Source: Botrytis cinerea B05.10
Lineage: Eukaryota > Ascomycota > Leotiomycetes > Helotiales > Sclerotiniaceae
Assembly (NCBI RefSeq): GCF_000143535.2
Contig: NC_037316.1
Span: 2,480,001 to 2,544,000 of the forward strand
Reading direction: 5' to 3'
Length of the DNA: 64,000 nucleotides
Below the pieces are notes generated by a model, which was not told the origin of the DNA, did not search any database, and saw nothing but the letters and a program-made list of their open reading frames with translations. Below are positions 1 through 11,842 of this stretch, in pieces. Both the position numbers and the translations under genes were made by a program. The number at the start of each line of letters is the position of its first letter. The stretch's first letter is position 1.

Positions 1-1688
1 AAATCAGGTTTGTGGAAATTCTTTCCAACATGATTCTTACTCAATTGAGTAGTCGTTGTGTGAATCAGTTCCGTAGTGTAAGAATCTAGGGATTTGACTT
101 GTACAGAAATCTATACTACGAGAAAGTCAAGTCCTACCATAAGATCTGCTGGAAATGATGCAATGATCTGGCCAAGGGAGAAGTAATGTTATACATGGGC
201 TACACTTTCTCGAAAGTCTATCATCATTTCTGGAACGGATTTACAATTGTTAACTTGTTTGATTCTGGTGAGTTTGTCATAGATGAATCCCGTCAGAAGT
301 CAGTCATAAATCGGTTTATCTAGCGCCGATGTTTGATACGAAATTTCGATGTTTAAACTATGCCACCGCTACGATGGCAGGCAGGTTTTTCTTGGGGTAA
401 TATCAGGTGATTTGGCTGGTTCACGATCAGGCCTATCTGTCCTCTCGATCAAGTCGGAACAGAGTTTTAACATTGAGTGTTGCTCTAGTGTCAATGTCAC
501 TCGTCTTGGAAGTTGTTCAATGGGTATTCACTACAGAAGAAAAAACGAATTTCCTTAATCTACATACCAAACCATTCGAATCAATTCGAAATGAATAGCT
601 TGAGGGTTCTGACAATATTCAAACAGGGCAACAGGTGAAGAAATCCCCATATAATTTACTTGTAATTGTATATTTTGGCGGAATACATTGACCACTGGTG
701 AAAGTCATACACAGCTTACGTCTGAAAGCTTAAAGTTGAGAATTCCGAAGAGCTCCATCATCATTTTCTATTAGCTTTCAGACCTTTCAATTTTGAAGCT
801 TCATTTACTTGTTTGATAGATGTGTTTCAGGGATTATCCATTCCTACACCAGGCGAAACCCAGCCCCTGCCTCCGTAGGGCTCATTCTTTCATGAAAAAG
901 GAGAAAGGACAAATAGCACACAGAAGCATAAAACCAAATTGACGAATTTTTGCTAACTATAGGAGACAAAAGGTCTAGACTTCTCCCGTGTCCATCTCCC
1001 ATTTGAGCAAGACGATCCCAGAATCATTATCTGTGAATTATAGATTTGAAGGTCTTCCTGACGGTGACCTCAAGGACCTTGTGTAGTGAAAATCCGCGCT
1101 TAAAACTGTAACGCGAACCGCTTATAGGAAATTGAATTTCACTAAAAGAGCGCTAGAAGGACCGGACTTGAACAGGACGAAGTTTTCCATGCTTGTTTAG
1201 TGAATCACGTGGATTTAAGCACCAAGCCTATGCAGATCATCGAATGGCAAAGCACTAGCTTAATCTTCCCAAAACTATTCAGGACTTGAACTGGCCAAGA
1301 GATATGATAGATTGTGAGCATGAGAGCACAGCTCAGTCGTCTGGACACCGTATGTAGTTGAATTAACCGAACACTTTGAGGTGCCGTAGATGCTTACATT
1401 TCAAGAATCCCCATTGGTTCATGCGGAGTGTGGGTCATAATGACTAATCAATATCCATGACGCTGATCAATCATGAACCTCGGAAAATTATATTTCTAAA
1501 TATTTGAACCGTAGCAGTAGCAATTACCGTACACAACGACGCCAACAATCCCATATAAGCACACAACAAATCACAGTTGATATTCCAAAATCTTTCATAA
1601 TATAAGATTCACACATTCCTTCAATCAACACGCCCAAAGCCAGCGTGTATCTCCAATTGAATCTAAACATCCATAACCCCTCCACACC
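1..1688. other. Gene-free left edge and BolA promoter
   Basis: No coding region is supported in this AT-rich stretch. The short open frames near 349-598 overlap each other and show no family motif or splice support. The last 150 bases are the promoter and 5' leader of the BolA gene. Confidence 0.6.
1554..1559 (+). promoter_or_regulatory. TATA-like box of the BolA gene
   Basis: TATAAG lies about 135 bases upstream of the ATG at 1689. It is the only good TATA-like element near that start. Confidence 0.35.
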
Positions 1689-2225
1689 ATGGAAAATCCC
1701 GTCCTTTCCGGCCTTCGCTGTCTGCGAACCAGAACACTTCTTCGAAACACCTCGATCTCAAGATACTCAAACCTTCATAGCTCTGCCACCCGCGCTGCAC
1801 AAAGTACACGTTCATACTCTACTCCAACAATCAGTTCACCCCGCACTCTTGCACAAAGCGGAGCTCCTTGCCCCTCATCAGCTTTCGCCCGCCTTAGATT
1901 CTACAGCAGTGAATCCTCTCCATCCACAATCGAAGGTACCGTAGGCGAAGGTGCAGATGGAGCTGCGGCAGATAAACTCGAAGCACCATCTCATCTCGAC
2001 GAAGCAGAGAAGAAGATTTGGAGTTTATTATACAACGAAATTGCGCCCACAAAACTGCAGGTGCAGGATATAAGTGGTGGATGTGGAAGTATGTATGCGA
2101 TTGAGGTTGTTAGTGAAAAGTTTAGGGGCTTGAATATGTTGAAACAACAGAGATTGGTCAATAAAATACTGGGGGACGAGATTAAGGGATGGCACGGTGT
2201 ACAATTGAGGACTAGTGTGCCTTGA
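1689..2225 (+). CDS. BOL3: Mitochondrial BolA-like protein (BolA3 type)
   Basis: This is an uninterrupted 178-aa frame starting at ATG 1689. The C-terminal 80 residues are a BolA domain: a glycine-rich turn GGCGSMYAIEVVSEKF with the conserved cysteine, then the helix LKQQRLVNKIL, and a final strand GWHGVQLRTSVP. The first 60 residues are rich in Arg, Ser, Ala and Leu and lack acids, as expected of a mitochondrial targeting peptide. A Ser/Gly/Ala-rich linker follows. BolA3 proteins act in the mitochondrial matrix with Nfu1-type partners, handing 4Fe-4S clusters to enzymes such as lipoyl synthase. The GCGSMY signature and presequence favour BolA3 over cytosolic BolA2. The gene is convergent with the HET gene. 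Family assignment is secure; the exact paralogue is inferred. Confidence 0.88.
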   Translation: MENPVLSGLRCLRTRTLLRNTSISRYSNLHSSATRAAQSTRSYSTPTISSPRTLAQSGAPCPSSAFARLRFYSSESSPSTIEGTVGEGADGAAADKLEAPSHLDEAEKKIWSLLYNEIAPTKLQVQDISGGCGSMYAIEVVSEKFRGLNMLKQQRLVNKILGDEIKGWHGVQLRTSVP

Positions 2226-3007
2226 TTGGAGAAGGGGAATTGACAGGAGGCATTTGAATGGTTATAGAGATATGCATAATGCTGCATTTGGCAGGCTTGT
2301 TGCATGAAAGGAAACGTGTAGATCGGGTCGAGGTGGCCTGGGCATCTGAACATTGGAAGATGACAATTCTATCGTGTACAATATGGACTGAACACGGGAA
2401 TATCGGAATGCAGGAATAAAGGAAGTAACGACGGAGTGGAATTACTTCTAATAGGATGAAGCTTAATGATAAAATTCAAGATACTCCTCTCTCCATTGTC
2501 TGCTAGCGAACCGAGGGCATCGATGTTTGTTCCCAGGCGGTTGAACAATAGCCAATTATTGTTCTTCAGGACACTCCAAGTATCAAAACTCTTACCTAAA
2601 GCCCAAAATCCTCAGCATCCACCTAAGTTTCCCTATTCTCTTCGTTGGTGACGTTTTTTTGTAAACTGTAAGTTATTGCACTGCTGTAAAGTCTTAATTA
2701 AGGACTGCTCACTCAATCCTAATTCTCCAGCCGGATTTACACCACCGATTCACTGTGATCTAGGCCATTCCTGATATTGATCACATCCTCATTCGGCCTC
2801 CTCGCCTAGATTATACTGGTTGTTAATGGGCATGATATGAGTGAGTACTACAGTGACGGATCTTGACTGGAACAGTTTTGACCTTTGTAGGTGGGTACAA
2901 AGGGTACCCTGTTCAGGTCACATCTTATTATGAATCATAGTGTCTCAGCCCTTCAGAATTATAATCTGTAAAAAAAACATCATCCCCTTGCACATCGAAT
3001 CCAAAGT
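2226..3007. other. Convergent intergenic region
   Basis: This holds the 3' ends of the BolA and HET genes, which face each other. No gene, repeat or RNA structure was recognised. A 61-codon frame at 2466-2651 has no support. Confidence 0.6.
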
Positions 3008-5086
3008 CTATGAAATTTTCACACGGTACTTTTGCGCATATCTTCCAAACACAGATGTGAACTGGGCATATCCCACTCGAGCACACTTCCAGTGTTTTGC
3101 CGTCGCCCCTTCCACTTTCAGCGCCAACCCAAGCCCAGCAGTCCCATTTTTCTCCCACAAATCCATATTCCCCGTCTGCAAAAGCGCACAGCATAATAAC
3201 ATATCATCCTGTGCTTCTAGCGCAACATCGAAAACAATCAATCCAAGTGCATCACCAGTAAGGGGATCCACACAATTTCGTCTCCCATATGTGTGAGAGC
3301 CCTGTCTGGTATTGAATAAAAACGGTTCCACAGGTGCCGTGCGAGCCATGATGATATAAGCTGATATCTCAACACTCCCGCTTTTTACAGCGCCGGTCTT
3401 GAAATACGAAACAGGCTGCGCCTCAGCATGAATGAGTTCTGGATCTCGGAGCGTGGTACCGAGTTGTGGTTTTCTCCAATGTCGTGCATTTGCCTCATAG
3501 AAAAGTACAGGCGCATCAAGACTTGCCCAAGACCACGAAGGCGCAACATATTCTTTGTATCTATGGCCTGGCCGTCGCTGGATTTGGTTTTCATCGCGAC
3601 ACCAAAGTAAACTTGCCCAAGGATCAGTTTTGAGAAGCCCGGCAAGGTATGCGTCGCCTGCTTTATCGCATGCAATACCGTAGAATGCGAGGAGTCTGTC
3701 TTTTGGGTATGTTAGACTTTTGTTGGAGTATTGTTCGATCAATCGGTACCAAAGTGTATACCATCTGTAAGGAGGATGCTTGATGAGCTGTTCGAGACCT
3801 TGTGATCGGGTGTTGGGGTTACTTTTATTGCCTAGACATTGCCATATTACGGATTTTGTCGTCAGCTTTACTAGTCTGCTGGAAAGTAAGTCTTCCTGGT
3901 AGCACCAGCCTCGACTGTCAGTTGGTGGAGGTAGTGGTGTATTTCGAATTTGTCCATTTGGCAATATATAAATTGTAGATTTTGAGGAACCATCTTGCAA
4001 ATCAAGACTGGCAGCACTGTTTCGCAATGGATTTCGGCGATTTGTAATACCGCCGTATACTGAGCTAGATGCAGCTACGATGGTCATAACAGCACTTCCA
4101 TAGATGGAAGCCATATTAGAAGCCTCAAACTGCCAATCCTCTCCTGAATCTTGAAGGATACACATACTATCGATCCAGATATAATGCTCTCCCAGTTTGC
4201 GAGTCAACATAACTGCATCATAAAGCGTCTGTGGGAGAATTTTGAGCGGGATCTCGGTCGAAAAGAGCGGCATAGTTGTAGTGGTCAATTGCCATGGTGC
4301 ATTTTTAGGTGTCATTCCCCAGCAATAGCTGAGAACCAAATATCCACCTTTGTAAAGACACTCCTGCCCATCCACAAGTTTTGGCAAATCGCCAGAATTT
4401 TGAGAACCCACATAAATGAGGCGAGTTGGTGCCATTACCATTCCGTTACGCCCGGATACAATGTTGACTACATCGTGTCGCTGTGATGCAGCAGATGAGA
4501 TGGGAAACATCACCCGATCGCATGTTGACTTGTGATTTTCCAAACAATGACTCAATGATTGCTTGGTATATCTAATCGCCCCTTCGCTTTCTTCATATGA
4601 GCTGATCAGATCTTGAAATATCAATCAGTAAATCGAATCTTAATTTCTGTACGACATCTTACCCTTAAAATTTCGTGCATCTTCAGGCACCTCCGCAGCA
4701 TCCGAGACATATTTGACATCAGCTATTGGTAAATATTTAAAGTCGGACAATTTGTCTTCAGCATGCACCTGTAAGAAATCATTTGCCCAGGTACTTTGAT
4801 CGGGTAGAGATGCAAGGTCCACTGTCAAGACTACAGTTTCGGCACCATCGCCGCCAATGGCTCCACGCTCCAGGAATACTGCTTGACTTTCAAGTCGATG
4901 TTTGAAAGGCTCCCGGACGGCTTCGTATAGCAAAGTACATGTGTGACAACCTCTCGAAGCAGAATTCGCGAGTTCAGAGAAACTCGGCCAAAATTGGTGA
5001 GGGTCGTTGAGTGTTCCATTTTGGAATGATGTGTAAGGAATCGCCTGACATGCTGTGCATATTGGCCAGGGCGTTCTCAAAGCCAT
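3008..5086 (-). CDS. HET-domain (heterokaryon incompatibility) protein
   Basis: Two exons, 5086-4663 and 4611-3008, join across a 51-nt GT-AG intron (4612-4662) to give 675 aa. The intron turns AAG-G/AT into a continuous Lys-Asp reading. Residues about 195-345 carry the HET signature: LVLSYCWG near 235-240, then YIWIDSMCILQD near 285-297, and further on RGWCYQEDLLSSRLV. The N-terminal exon has a Cys-rich start (CTACQ) and a HTCTLLYEA segment common in this family. HET proteins trigger death of fused cells that differ at recognition loci, and many uncharacterised members exist per genome. No NACHT, Goodbye or other partner domain is visible, and no obvious partner gene sits beside it. The 300-residue C-terminal half is family-typical and of unknown role. 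Confidence 0.87.
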
Positions 5087-5503
5087 GTTCGAGTGAAGCC
5101 AGAATTTTACAGATCTTGGTAGTTGAATAAAATTTCTTGAATGACTTATATATATTCAGATTAGGTAGCCATCTCGATGCTAAGCTGAGTTGCAACAACA
5201 ATAAGGCTGAGCCGAGGTTACGCCGGGATGGCTTGAACAAAGTGAGACATGTGAGCTCAGCTTAATATGATCACTGCATAGGAACTGAATTTAGGAGCTC
5301 GCTTGGGTAGGCAGATTTGCTTGTTGTATTGCATGCTGCAGCAAGCTTATAATTATCTGATGTCGATAGGCGAGAATCTCGCTAGATTATTACGTTAGTA
5401 GATGGAGGGGGGAGAGACCAGTACAAATACACTAGGAATAACCGAATTGGTCTCTTCTTTCTAATGCCTCCGTTGATTCTATGGTATATCTAAGCTATAT
5501 AAT
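5087..5503. other. Intergenic, HET gene promoter side
   Basis: Both flanking genes are on the minus strand, so this spans the HET promoter and the IAH1-like 3' end. No TATA box or repeat was recognised. Confidence 0.5.
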
Positions 5504-6769
5504 CTACCAGCCCAAATCTATTTCCCACTGCATCTTGATGGGTTTCTTAATGTTCTCAGGAGTCTGATCTGGATACTTCTCGGCAATAAACTTCGTCACT
5601 TCTTCAAAAAGAATCTTATAGGCTTCGCCGCTGAAATGGAGACCTGTATCATTTATTAGTCACCCGTATATTGCTTTGAAATTTGACCATGGATGTTGCT
5701 GGACTACCTACCATCGTACAGAAGTTTCGTGAGCTTTTTGTCAATGCCATTTTCTTCAAGACCTGGCATCTCAGCAGGGTCATCTCCTTCTTTCCAGCTA
5801 TTTAGAAATCCGTGTCAGCTCACAGCTTCTTGTTCCCTTGATATTCCATGATTTCTGGAGTTTCCAAGAATAACCATCCAACCCTTGACTTACCCACAAG
5901 CCCCCATAATTGCACTCCAAATATCCACAACACCAAGTCCCTCTTCTTCTCCAACCCTCTTCACCGCATCCCTATATTCCCTTGTCCAACTAACCCGTCT
6001 AGGTTCATCAGAATTTGCCCAATCAATATTCATGATTCTTGATGTTGCCTCATCAACAGGTCCCGGCGTTACAAGAATGATCTTCGGAGAGTGAGCTTGA
6101 ATGAGAGGGTGATAAATAATGGTCTTGAGATTACTGATGAATTGCGGAAGAGGTACATGTTCTTTTGTAGAGAGGCCTCGATTGAGATCATTGGCACCGA
6201 AGAAGATGAGCTGATCTATATTGGCTTTTTGCTGTGGATGTGACTATCGGAAATGGGGCTGAGACCTACCAGTAAACGAACTTTGGCTTGAGAAGGGGAA
6301 GGAAAGAATTCCGGGAGTATCTCGAGTGCATGATTGGTGGTATAACCACTGCGAAGGTGTATTAGCAGATGTTTTGAATCTCTATATAGGTAGAATGCTT
6401 GGGCTTGTACCTAAAGCCTCTATTTATGACATCAAGTTTTCTGGCATATGCTAAATGAGTAGGCAGTATTAGTGAGTTTTTCTAGAATTGATCTTGGAGC
6501 GGGGATTTTCATCGTATCACCAAGATCTGCCAAAATGAAAGACTTCAAACCATACCATTTTGGATTGCAGATGCAAATGAGAATCCATTTGGTTCATTTG
6601 AGCACTCAGTGATACTATCACCTGATGTAATTTATCAGTATTAAATGTCATGGCAGAAAAATCTTGATGCAACCAACCAAACAGGATGAACTGGTCATAA
6701 GGCGCCTGCACTGTATATCAGAATAAGCTCATCATGTGATTTTCATCTATTCCAGAAAGCACTCACCAT
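5504..6769 (-). CDS. IAH1: IAH1-like SGNH/GDSL esterase
   Basis: No long open frame exists; eight exons were assembled by motif: 6769-6767, 6705-6678, 6621-6556, 6450-6411, 6348-6270, 6231-5894, 5797-5712 and 5643-5504, giving 259 aa. The protein begins MAPYDQFILFGDSITE, with the catalytic Ser of block I in GDSI. It continues with YARKLDVINRGFSGY (block II Gly), LIFFGANDLN (block III Asn) and ends in DGLHFSGEAY, which supplies the catalytic Asp-His pair. All phases agree. Yeast Iah1 hydrolyses isoamyl acetate and related esters; here the natural substrate is unknown. No signal peptide is present, so it is probably cytosolic. The initiating ATG forms the whole coding part of exon 1. It is divergent from the GH1 gene. 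Confidence 0.88.
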
Positions 6770-7289
6770 CTCTATCTTCCAAGCTTTCTACGAACGAATT
6801 GCCCAATCCTCTAGTAAACTTAACAAAAGAAAAGTATCTCAAGAACCGCACAAATCGACAAGACACCTCGGGACCGAAAACTTGTTAAAAGTTTCTATCT
6901 CCAAGAGAAGTACAGCTCACAAATGCACAAACGAGCCGCTCCCTATCTTAATAACGTACGATAAAACTGTTTTATCCAAATAAAGTAACAATTAAATGCA
7001 TCGGGGATCATATCGATTTAGCCTGTACTAATCCTTGTGTTTGAACTTCCACCAATAAAATGGTGTGGGGGTGGGACTACCCCGCCTTCGTTGTGGAGCG
7101 CGCTGGTAAGACAAGAGGCTGACAAAAGAAATCGGTTAGAGGAAGGTGGGGGTGAATGGCCAGAGTGGTTGTTCAATAGTAATTGCTGTATTTTCAAGTA
7201 AAAGGTCGAGATAACAGAACTCAAAACTCTCTCAAACAAGTCACCTAGGAAACCATTCAAAGCAAGAACCTGATACGGTGTCGGCCACA
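6770..7289. promoter_or_regulatory. Divergent promoter region, esterase / GH1
   Basis: About 520 bases separate the two outward-facing start codons, so both promoters must lie here. No clear TATA box or repeated operator was recognised. Confidence 0.5.
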
Positions 7290-8806
7290 ATGTCCATCCC
7301 AGAAAATCTCAAAGATCTCAAAGACGTACTACGTCCCGACTTTCACTTCGGTTACGCAACCGCTGCACCGCAAGTAGAAGGCGCGTGGAATGTCGATGGC
7401 AAAGGAATTTCCATCTGGGACAAATTCGGTCACACACCTGGAAAAGTAAAAGACTCTAGTACCTGCGACGATGCTGTTCTCTCATATTACAAAACCGCCG
7501 AGGATGTCGCCCTCATGAAATCCTACGGCGTGACTGGATATCGGTTTTCGCTTTCGTGGTCGCGAATTATCCCTCTAGGTGGAAAAGATGATCCAATTAA
7601 TGAAAAGGGATTGAAATACTACAGTGAGCTTGTGGATGAACTTCTGAAAAATGGCATCACACCTTTTGTAACTCTCTTTCATTGGGATATTCCTCAAGCA
7701 TTGGAGGATAGGTATGGTGGGATGTTGAATAAGGAGAAATATACTCCTGATTTTGTGAGATATGCGAGAGTTTGCTTTGAAGCGTTAGGTGATAGGGTTA
7801 AGAATTGGATTACCTATAATGAGCCGGGTGTCTACACATTGGCGGGATATGCAGCTGGTGTACATGCGCCTGGACGGTCATCAAATCGAGAGTTGAATGA
7901 GGAGGGAGATTCGAGTACCGAGCCTTTTACCGTTGGACATACAGAGTTGGTAAGCCATGCTTACGTGGTGAAGATGTATCGGGAAGAGTTCAAGGAAAAG
8001 CAAGGTGGAACTATTATGATCACTTTACATGGAAATTACTCGGAACCATGGAACGAAGATGATCCGTTAGATGTGGAAGCCGCAGAAAGAGCGAGAGAAT
8101 TTGAGATTGCGTGGTTTGCAGATCCAGTATACAAGACAGGTGATTATCCGGCTAGTATACGTGCGCAACTTGGAGATCGATTACCAAGATTTACGGAAGA
8201 GGAGTCCAAATTGGTTTTGGGCAGTTCAGACTTTTATGGAATGAATAGTTACACGACTTTCTTTGTGAAACATCGAGATGGCCCGGCAGATATAAATGAT
8301 CATTCGGGAAACATCGATAAGCTGGATACTAATTCTAAAGGAGTGGTGAGAGGACCTGAGAGTGATACTTATTGGTTGCGAACATGTCCGGATGGATTCC
8401 GAAAGCTTTTGAATTGGATCTGGGCTCGATATGGCGTTCCTATCTTCATTACCGAGAATGGAACTACGGCGAAAGGTGAAACGGCACCAACTGACGAAGT
8501 TTTGAATGACAAGTTCCGAATTGATTTCTTTGAGGGGTATATTGGTGCACTAGCAAGAGCTGTGAAAGAAGATGGGGTAGACATCAGATCTTACTTCGCA
8601 TGGACCTTTACGGACAACTGGGGTAAGATCTCGCGAATTCTAATGATTACATGTGACTGACTGGAAATTTAGAGTGGGCTGCTGGATTTACTGATAGGTT
8701 CGGAGTAACCTTCATAGATTTTGAGTCGAAAGAGAAAAAAAGATACCCGAAAAGGTCTGCAACTGTTATCAAGAGCCTCTTTACCCATATGATTGAAGGT
8801 AAATAA
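7290..8806 (+). CDS. GH1 beta-glucosidase, intracellular
   Basis: Two exons, 7290-8622 and 8673-8806, joined by a 50-nt intron, encode 488 aa, the usual GH1 length. The open frame extends upstream to a GTG, but the ATG at 7290 gives the normal N-terminus. Family markers run in order: FHFGYATAAPQVEGAW at 18-33, YRFSLSWSRIIP near 84-95, TLFHWDIPQALE near 128-139, TYNEPG with acid/base Glu178, and FITENG with nucleophile Glu389. The last exon restores the WEWAAGFTDRFG end of the barrel that the raw frame lacks. Retaining GH1 enzymes cleave terminal beta-glucosyl units from cello-oligosaccharides and aryl glucosides. No signal peptide is visible, so it probably acts in the cytosol on imported oligosaccharides, which suits the transporter gene 3 kb downstream. 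Confidence 0.94.
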
Positions 8807-8861
8807 TCTTAGGATATGGTATGCGAATCCAATGTATATAAATGTATATAGAATTCCGAAT

Positions 8862-11160
8862 TTAAATTATTCGGTGATCTCCAATGCCATTTATCATCAC
8901 AGTCTTGCCCGGAAGTACAACCTTCGCCATACGACCAAGTCGCGAGTGTACCAGGACCTTCGTTAATACGCCTTCGTTCCAAGCAATATCAAGATCGAAT
9001 CCAGTTCTTGCCTTAACGCCACTTAACTCTCCTGATCTCCACTCTTTAGGGCAGGCTGGCAAGACTTGAATGGTATTAATTTGATGTGACTGTATTAGCA
9101 TTTCGACAATGCCAGCACACCCACCAAAATTCCCATCAATCTGGAAGGGAGGATGTACATCCAGTAAGTTGGGCATCGTACTGTCTTTCAACAATCTAAA
9201 AATATGACCCAAAGAGCCATCCGCATCATGTAACCTGGCATGAAGGCAAATGAGCCAGGCTCGACTCCATCCTGTATGGCCTCCACCATTCTCAGCTCGA
9301 CGACGCAGCGTAACCTCAGCAGCAGAAGCAAAGTCCGGTGTTTCATGAGGGTGAATAGAGTTCCCTGGATAAAGAGACCAAAGATGCGACGTATGACGGT
9401 GGCCCGGTTCATGCTCTTTGAAGTCTTGAAGCCACTCTTGTAGTTGACCAAATTCACCGATTTCTGAAGGCGGTAATTTGTCTCGAGCTAATTTCAAAGG
9501 CTCGGTGAGTTCATCCTTCATCTGCAGTGAATCGACAGATAACAGGAATGCCTCGAAGAGAGATTTGATAATCTGTATATCGATAGCAGACCCCTCACAC
9601 AAAACACCTTTCTGACCTTTAAGGTCGATGTAAGAGTTTTCCGGCGACAGAGACGGATTAGTTATTAGATAATCTCCACTTGAATCTTTGACAAGAAAAT
9701 CCAAAATAAATTGGACACTTCCACGTAGTACAGGAAACATTCTTTGAAGGAATTTTAGATTTTGATCGCCTCCAAACAAATGTCTCTGCCAAATATGAGT
9801 ACAGAGCCAGGCACCACTCATGGGCCACACTAAGATTGCCTTAGCTAAGTAGATCATTGACGTTAAAAACTGGGGGTGACTCACGTGTGCCTGGCATCCA
9901 CCGGTCCTGAGGATTTGTATCAGCCCAGATATCTGTGCAACTATGAGATGCCCAACCACGACACCCGTACATCACTCTAGCGGTTTTTTCCCCACGATTT
10001 GCCATCCGTTCAAGCATATCGAACAATGGATCTTCACATTCTTCCAGATTACAAACATTGGCTGGCCAATAATTCATCTGTGTATTGATGTTAATCGTAT
10101 ACTTAGAGCCCCATGCAGGCTGGAATGATGGATTCCATAGCCCTTGCAAAGTTGCAGGAAGAGCTTTATCTCCTGGTCGACTACAGGATATAAGAAGATA
10201 GCGGCCGTAGTTAGCATACAAAGCTACCAAGCCAGGATCTGGACTGGTAAGAAGCCTCTCATTTGTTGGTATGTGAGCAGCATCGGGAAAGAGTCGAAGT
10301 TTAAATCGCCCATATAGTGAACTGTAATCCTGGACATGTCTTTTAGAAAGATCGGCATGGCTATGCAGCGCATTCCTTGCTTGAATCAGAGTTTTAGCTT
10401 CCACATCTGTATAGCGAAATGTTGTCTGTGCAGAAATAATGATTATAGCCTTTGAGGAGTTCACAATAACACAGTTCCCCACGGTCTCAACATTACCATC
10501 ACCAGCTAACTCCTGAACGCTGACAACGCAACAGAAATTATTGCTGTTTCGTCCACCTGGTGTACCGTGCATCACTATAGTCCCATCTTGCGCTTCAATA
10601 GAGTCGACGAACTCATCAGTAGCAAATTCTCGATCGCTATATCTTGATAATCGGATGGTGAACTGCGCTTTCTCGGATGACTCCAATTGAACCACCAATA
10701 CATCGTCAGGATAACTAGCGAAGACTGTGCGTTTGTGTCTAACTCCAAGATGCTCATACTCCGTGGTCACATTCGCTGTTGACAGTTCCAGTCCCCTCCA
10801 ATATTTGCTTACTTTTGCTGGGTCGTGCCCAAGATCCAAGGTCAGCGTTCCGAGTGGTTCATAATGGCGTTGACTGTGAGGAGTGGCAAAGAATGCCTGC
10901 TCAGCCAATTTTTCCGCTTCTGTATGGTCGCCTATCCGGATAAAATGTCGCAGGCGGTCTAGGTTTCTGAACGCGTCTTTCGGTGTGCGATCTTGGGGAC
11001 CGCCATACCAGATTGAGTTCTCATTCAATTGAAGCGTTTCCCTTGATATGCCACCATAAACCATTGCACCCAATCGGCCATTGCCAATTGGCAAACTTTC
11101 CGACCACTCCTTTGCAGGTGACGTGTAATGAAGGGTTCCTTCCAGGTTAGAGGAAGCCAT
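8862..11160 (-). CDS. GH95 family glycoside hydrolase (alpha-L-fucosidase/galactosidase)
   Basis: Exons 11160-9885 and 9844-8862 join over a short 40-nt intron to give 752 aa. GH95 hallmarks are clear: LPIGNGRLGAMVYGG near 24-38, LNENSIWYGGPQDR, the ININTQMNYWPAN block around residue 360 that holds the asparagines activating water in the inverting mechanism, the EPGHRHTSHLWSLYPG block, and FQIDGNFGG with the conserved Asp. GH95 enzymes release alpha-1,2-linked L-fucose, or L-galactose, for example from xyloglucan side chains. No signal peptide is seen, unlike many secreted members, so an intracellular role is likely unless an upstream exon was missed. It is tail-to-tail with the GH1 gene, only 55 bases apart, and divergent from the sugar transporter. 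Confidence 0.92.
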
Positions 11161-11842
11161 CTTGGATGTTCAAACCGTGTTGTCTAAAATCCTAATATTG
11201 AGACATGCTCTAGTTATCAATTTCTCAGGGTGGCCAATGCTGTCCAAAGGCGAATGCGGTCAGCTTCGGCGTATTCTCTTCCGCTAAAATTCGCTTTTCA
11301 TCCAATCGCTTTTAATCTGACGACAGGGATCAATTTAACCAGAAAGCTTGTTCACGCATAGACAATAGCCTGAGCAAATATCTACAAATCCATCAATAGA
11401 AATTGCTCGTTCAACGAAAAGTCCCAATTGTTGGGGTTGCGGAGAAGAGATAATGCGGGGAGAATCCAGGTGACATCGGGTGGTAGCAAGGGCCGTTGTC
11501 CCGCATGAGAAATGTGATATGATTGGTTGGAACCCGAATGAATTTTCTTATATAACCATAGTGAATATCATAGTTAATTTTTTGAAGAAAACGACAGGAT
11601 TAATACGGTTATTGTGGAGTGGTGGCCTTTGCGAGTCTCCCCTTACGCTACCCACTCACCTCCTTTGCTCATCAAGAATACCTCAAAGGATAGATCTCCT
11701 ATTTGAAGTAAAGCCTCCACACAAAAGTCTCTGGACTGGCAAATAGAAAGAAGACAACTTTCGAATCGTCTTCGTAGACTTCCCTGAGCACGCGAATCTG
11801 ACCTTCATCTCGAAGAAGTTCACTATCTGAAGTAGGAGCACA
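11161..11842. promoter_or_regulatory. Bidirectional promoter, GH95 / sugar transporter
   Basis: These 682 bases lie between two outward start codons. A TATATAA-like element at about 11550 could serve the transporter, about 290 bases upstream of its ATG. A shared region would allow common sugar control; that is inference. Confidence 0.45.

Noticed and set aside
349..598. Two overlapping plus-strand ORFs at the left edge
   Set aside because: Short, overlapping in different frames, no motif, no splice or promoter context.
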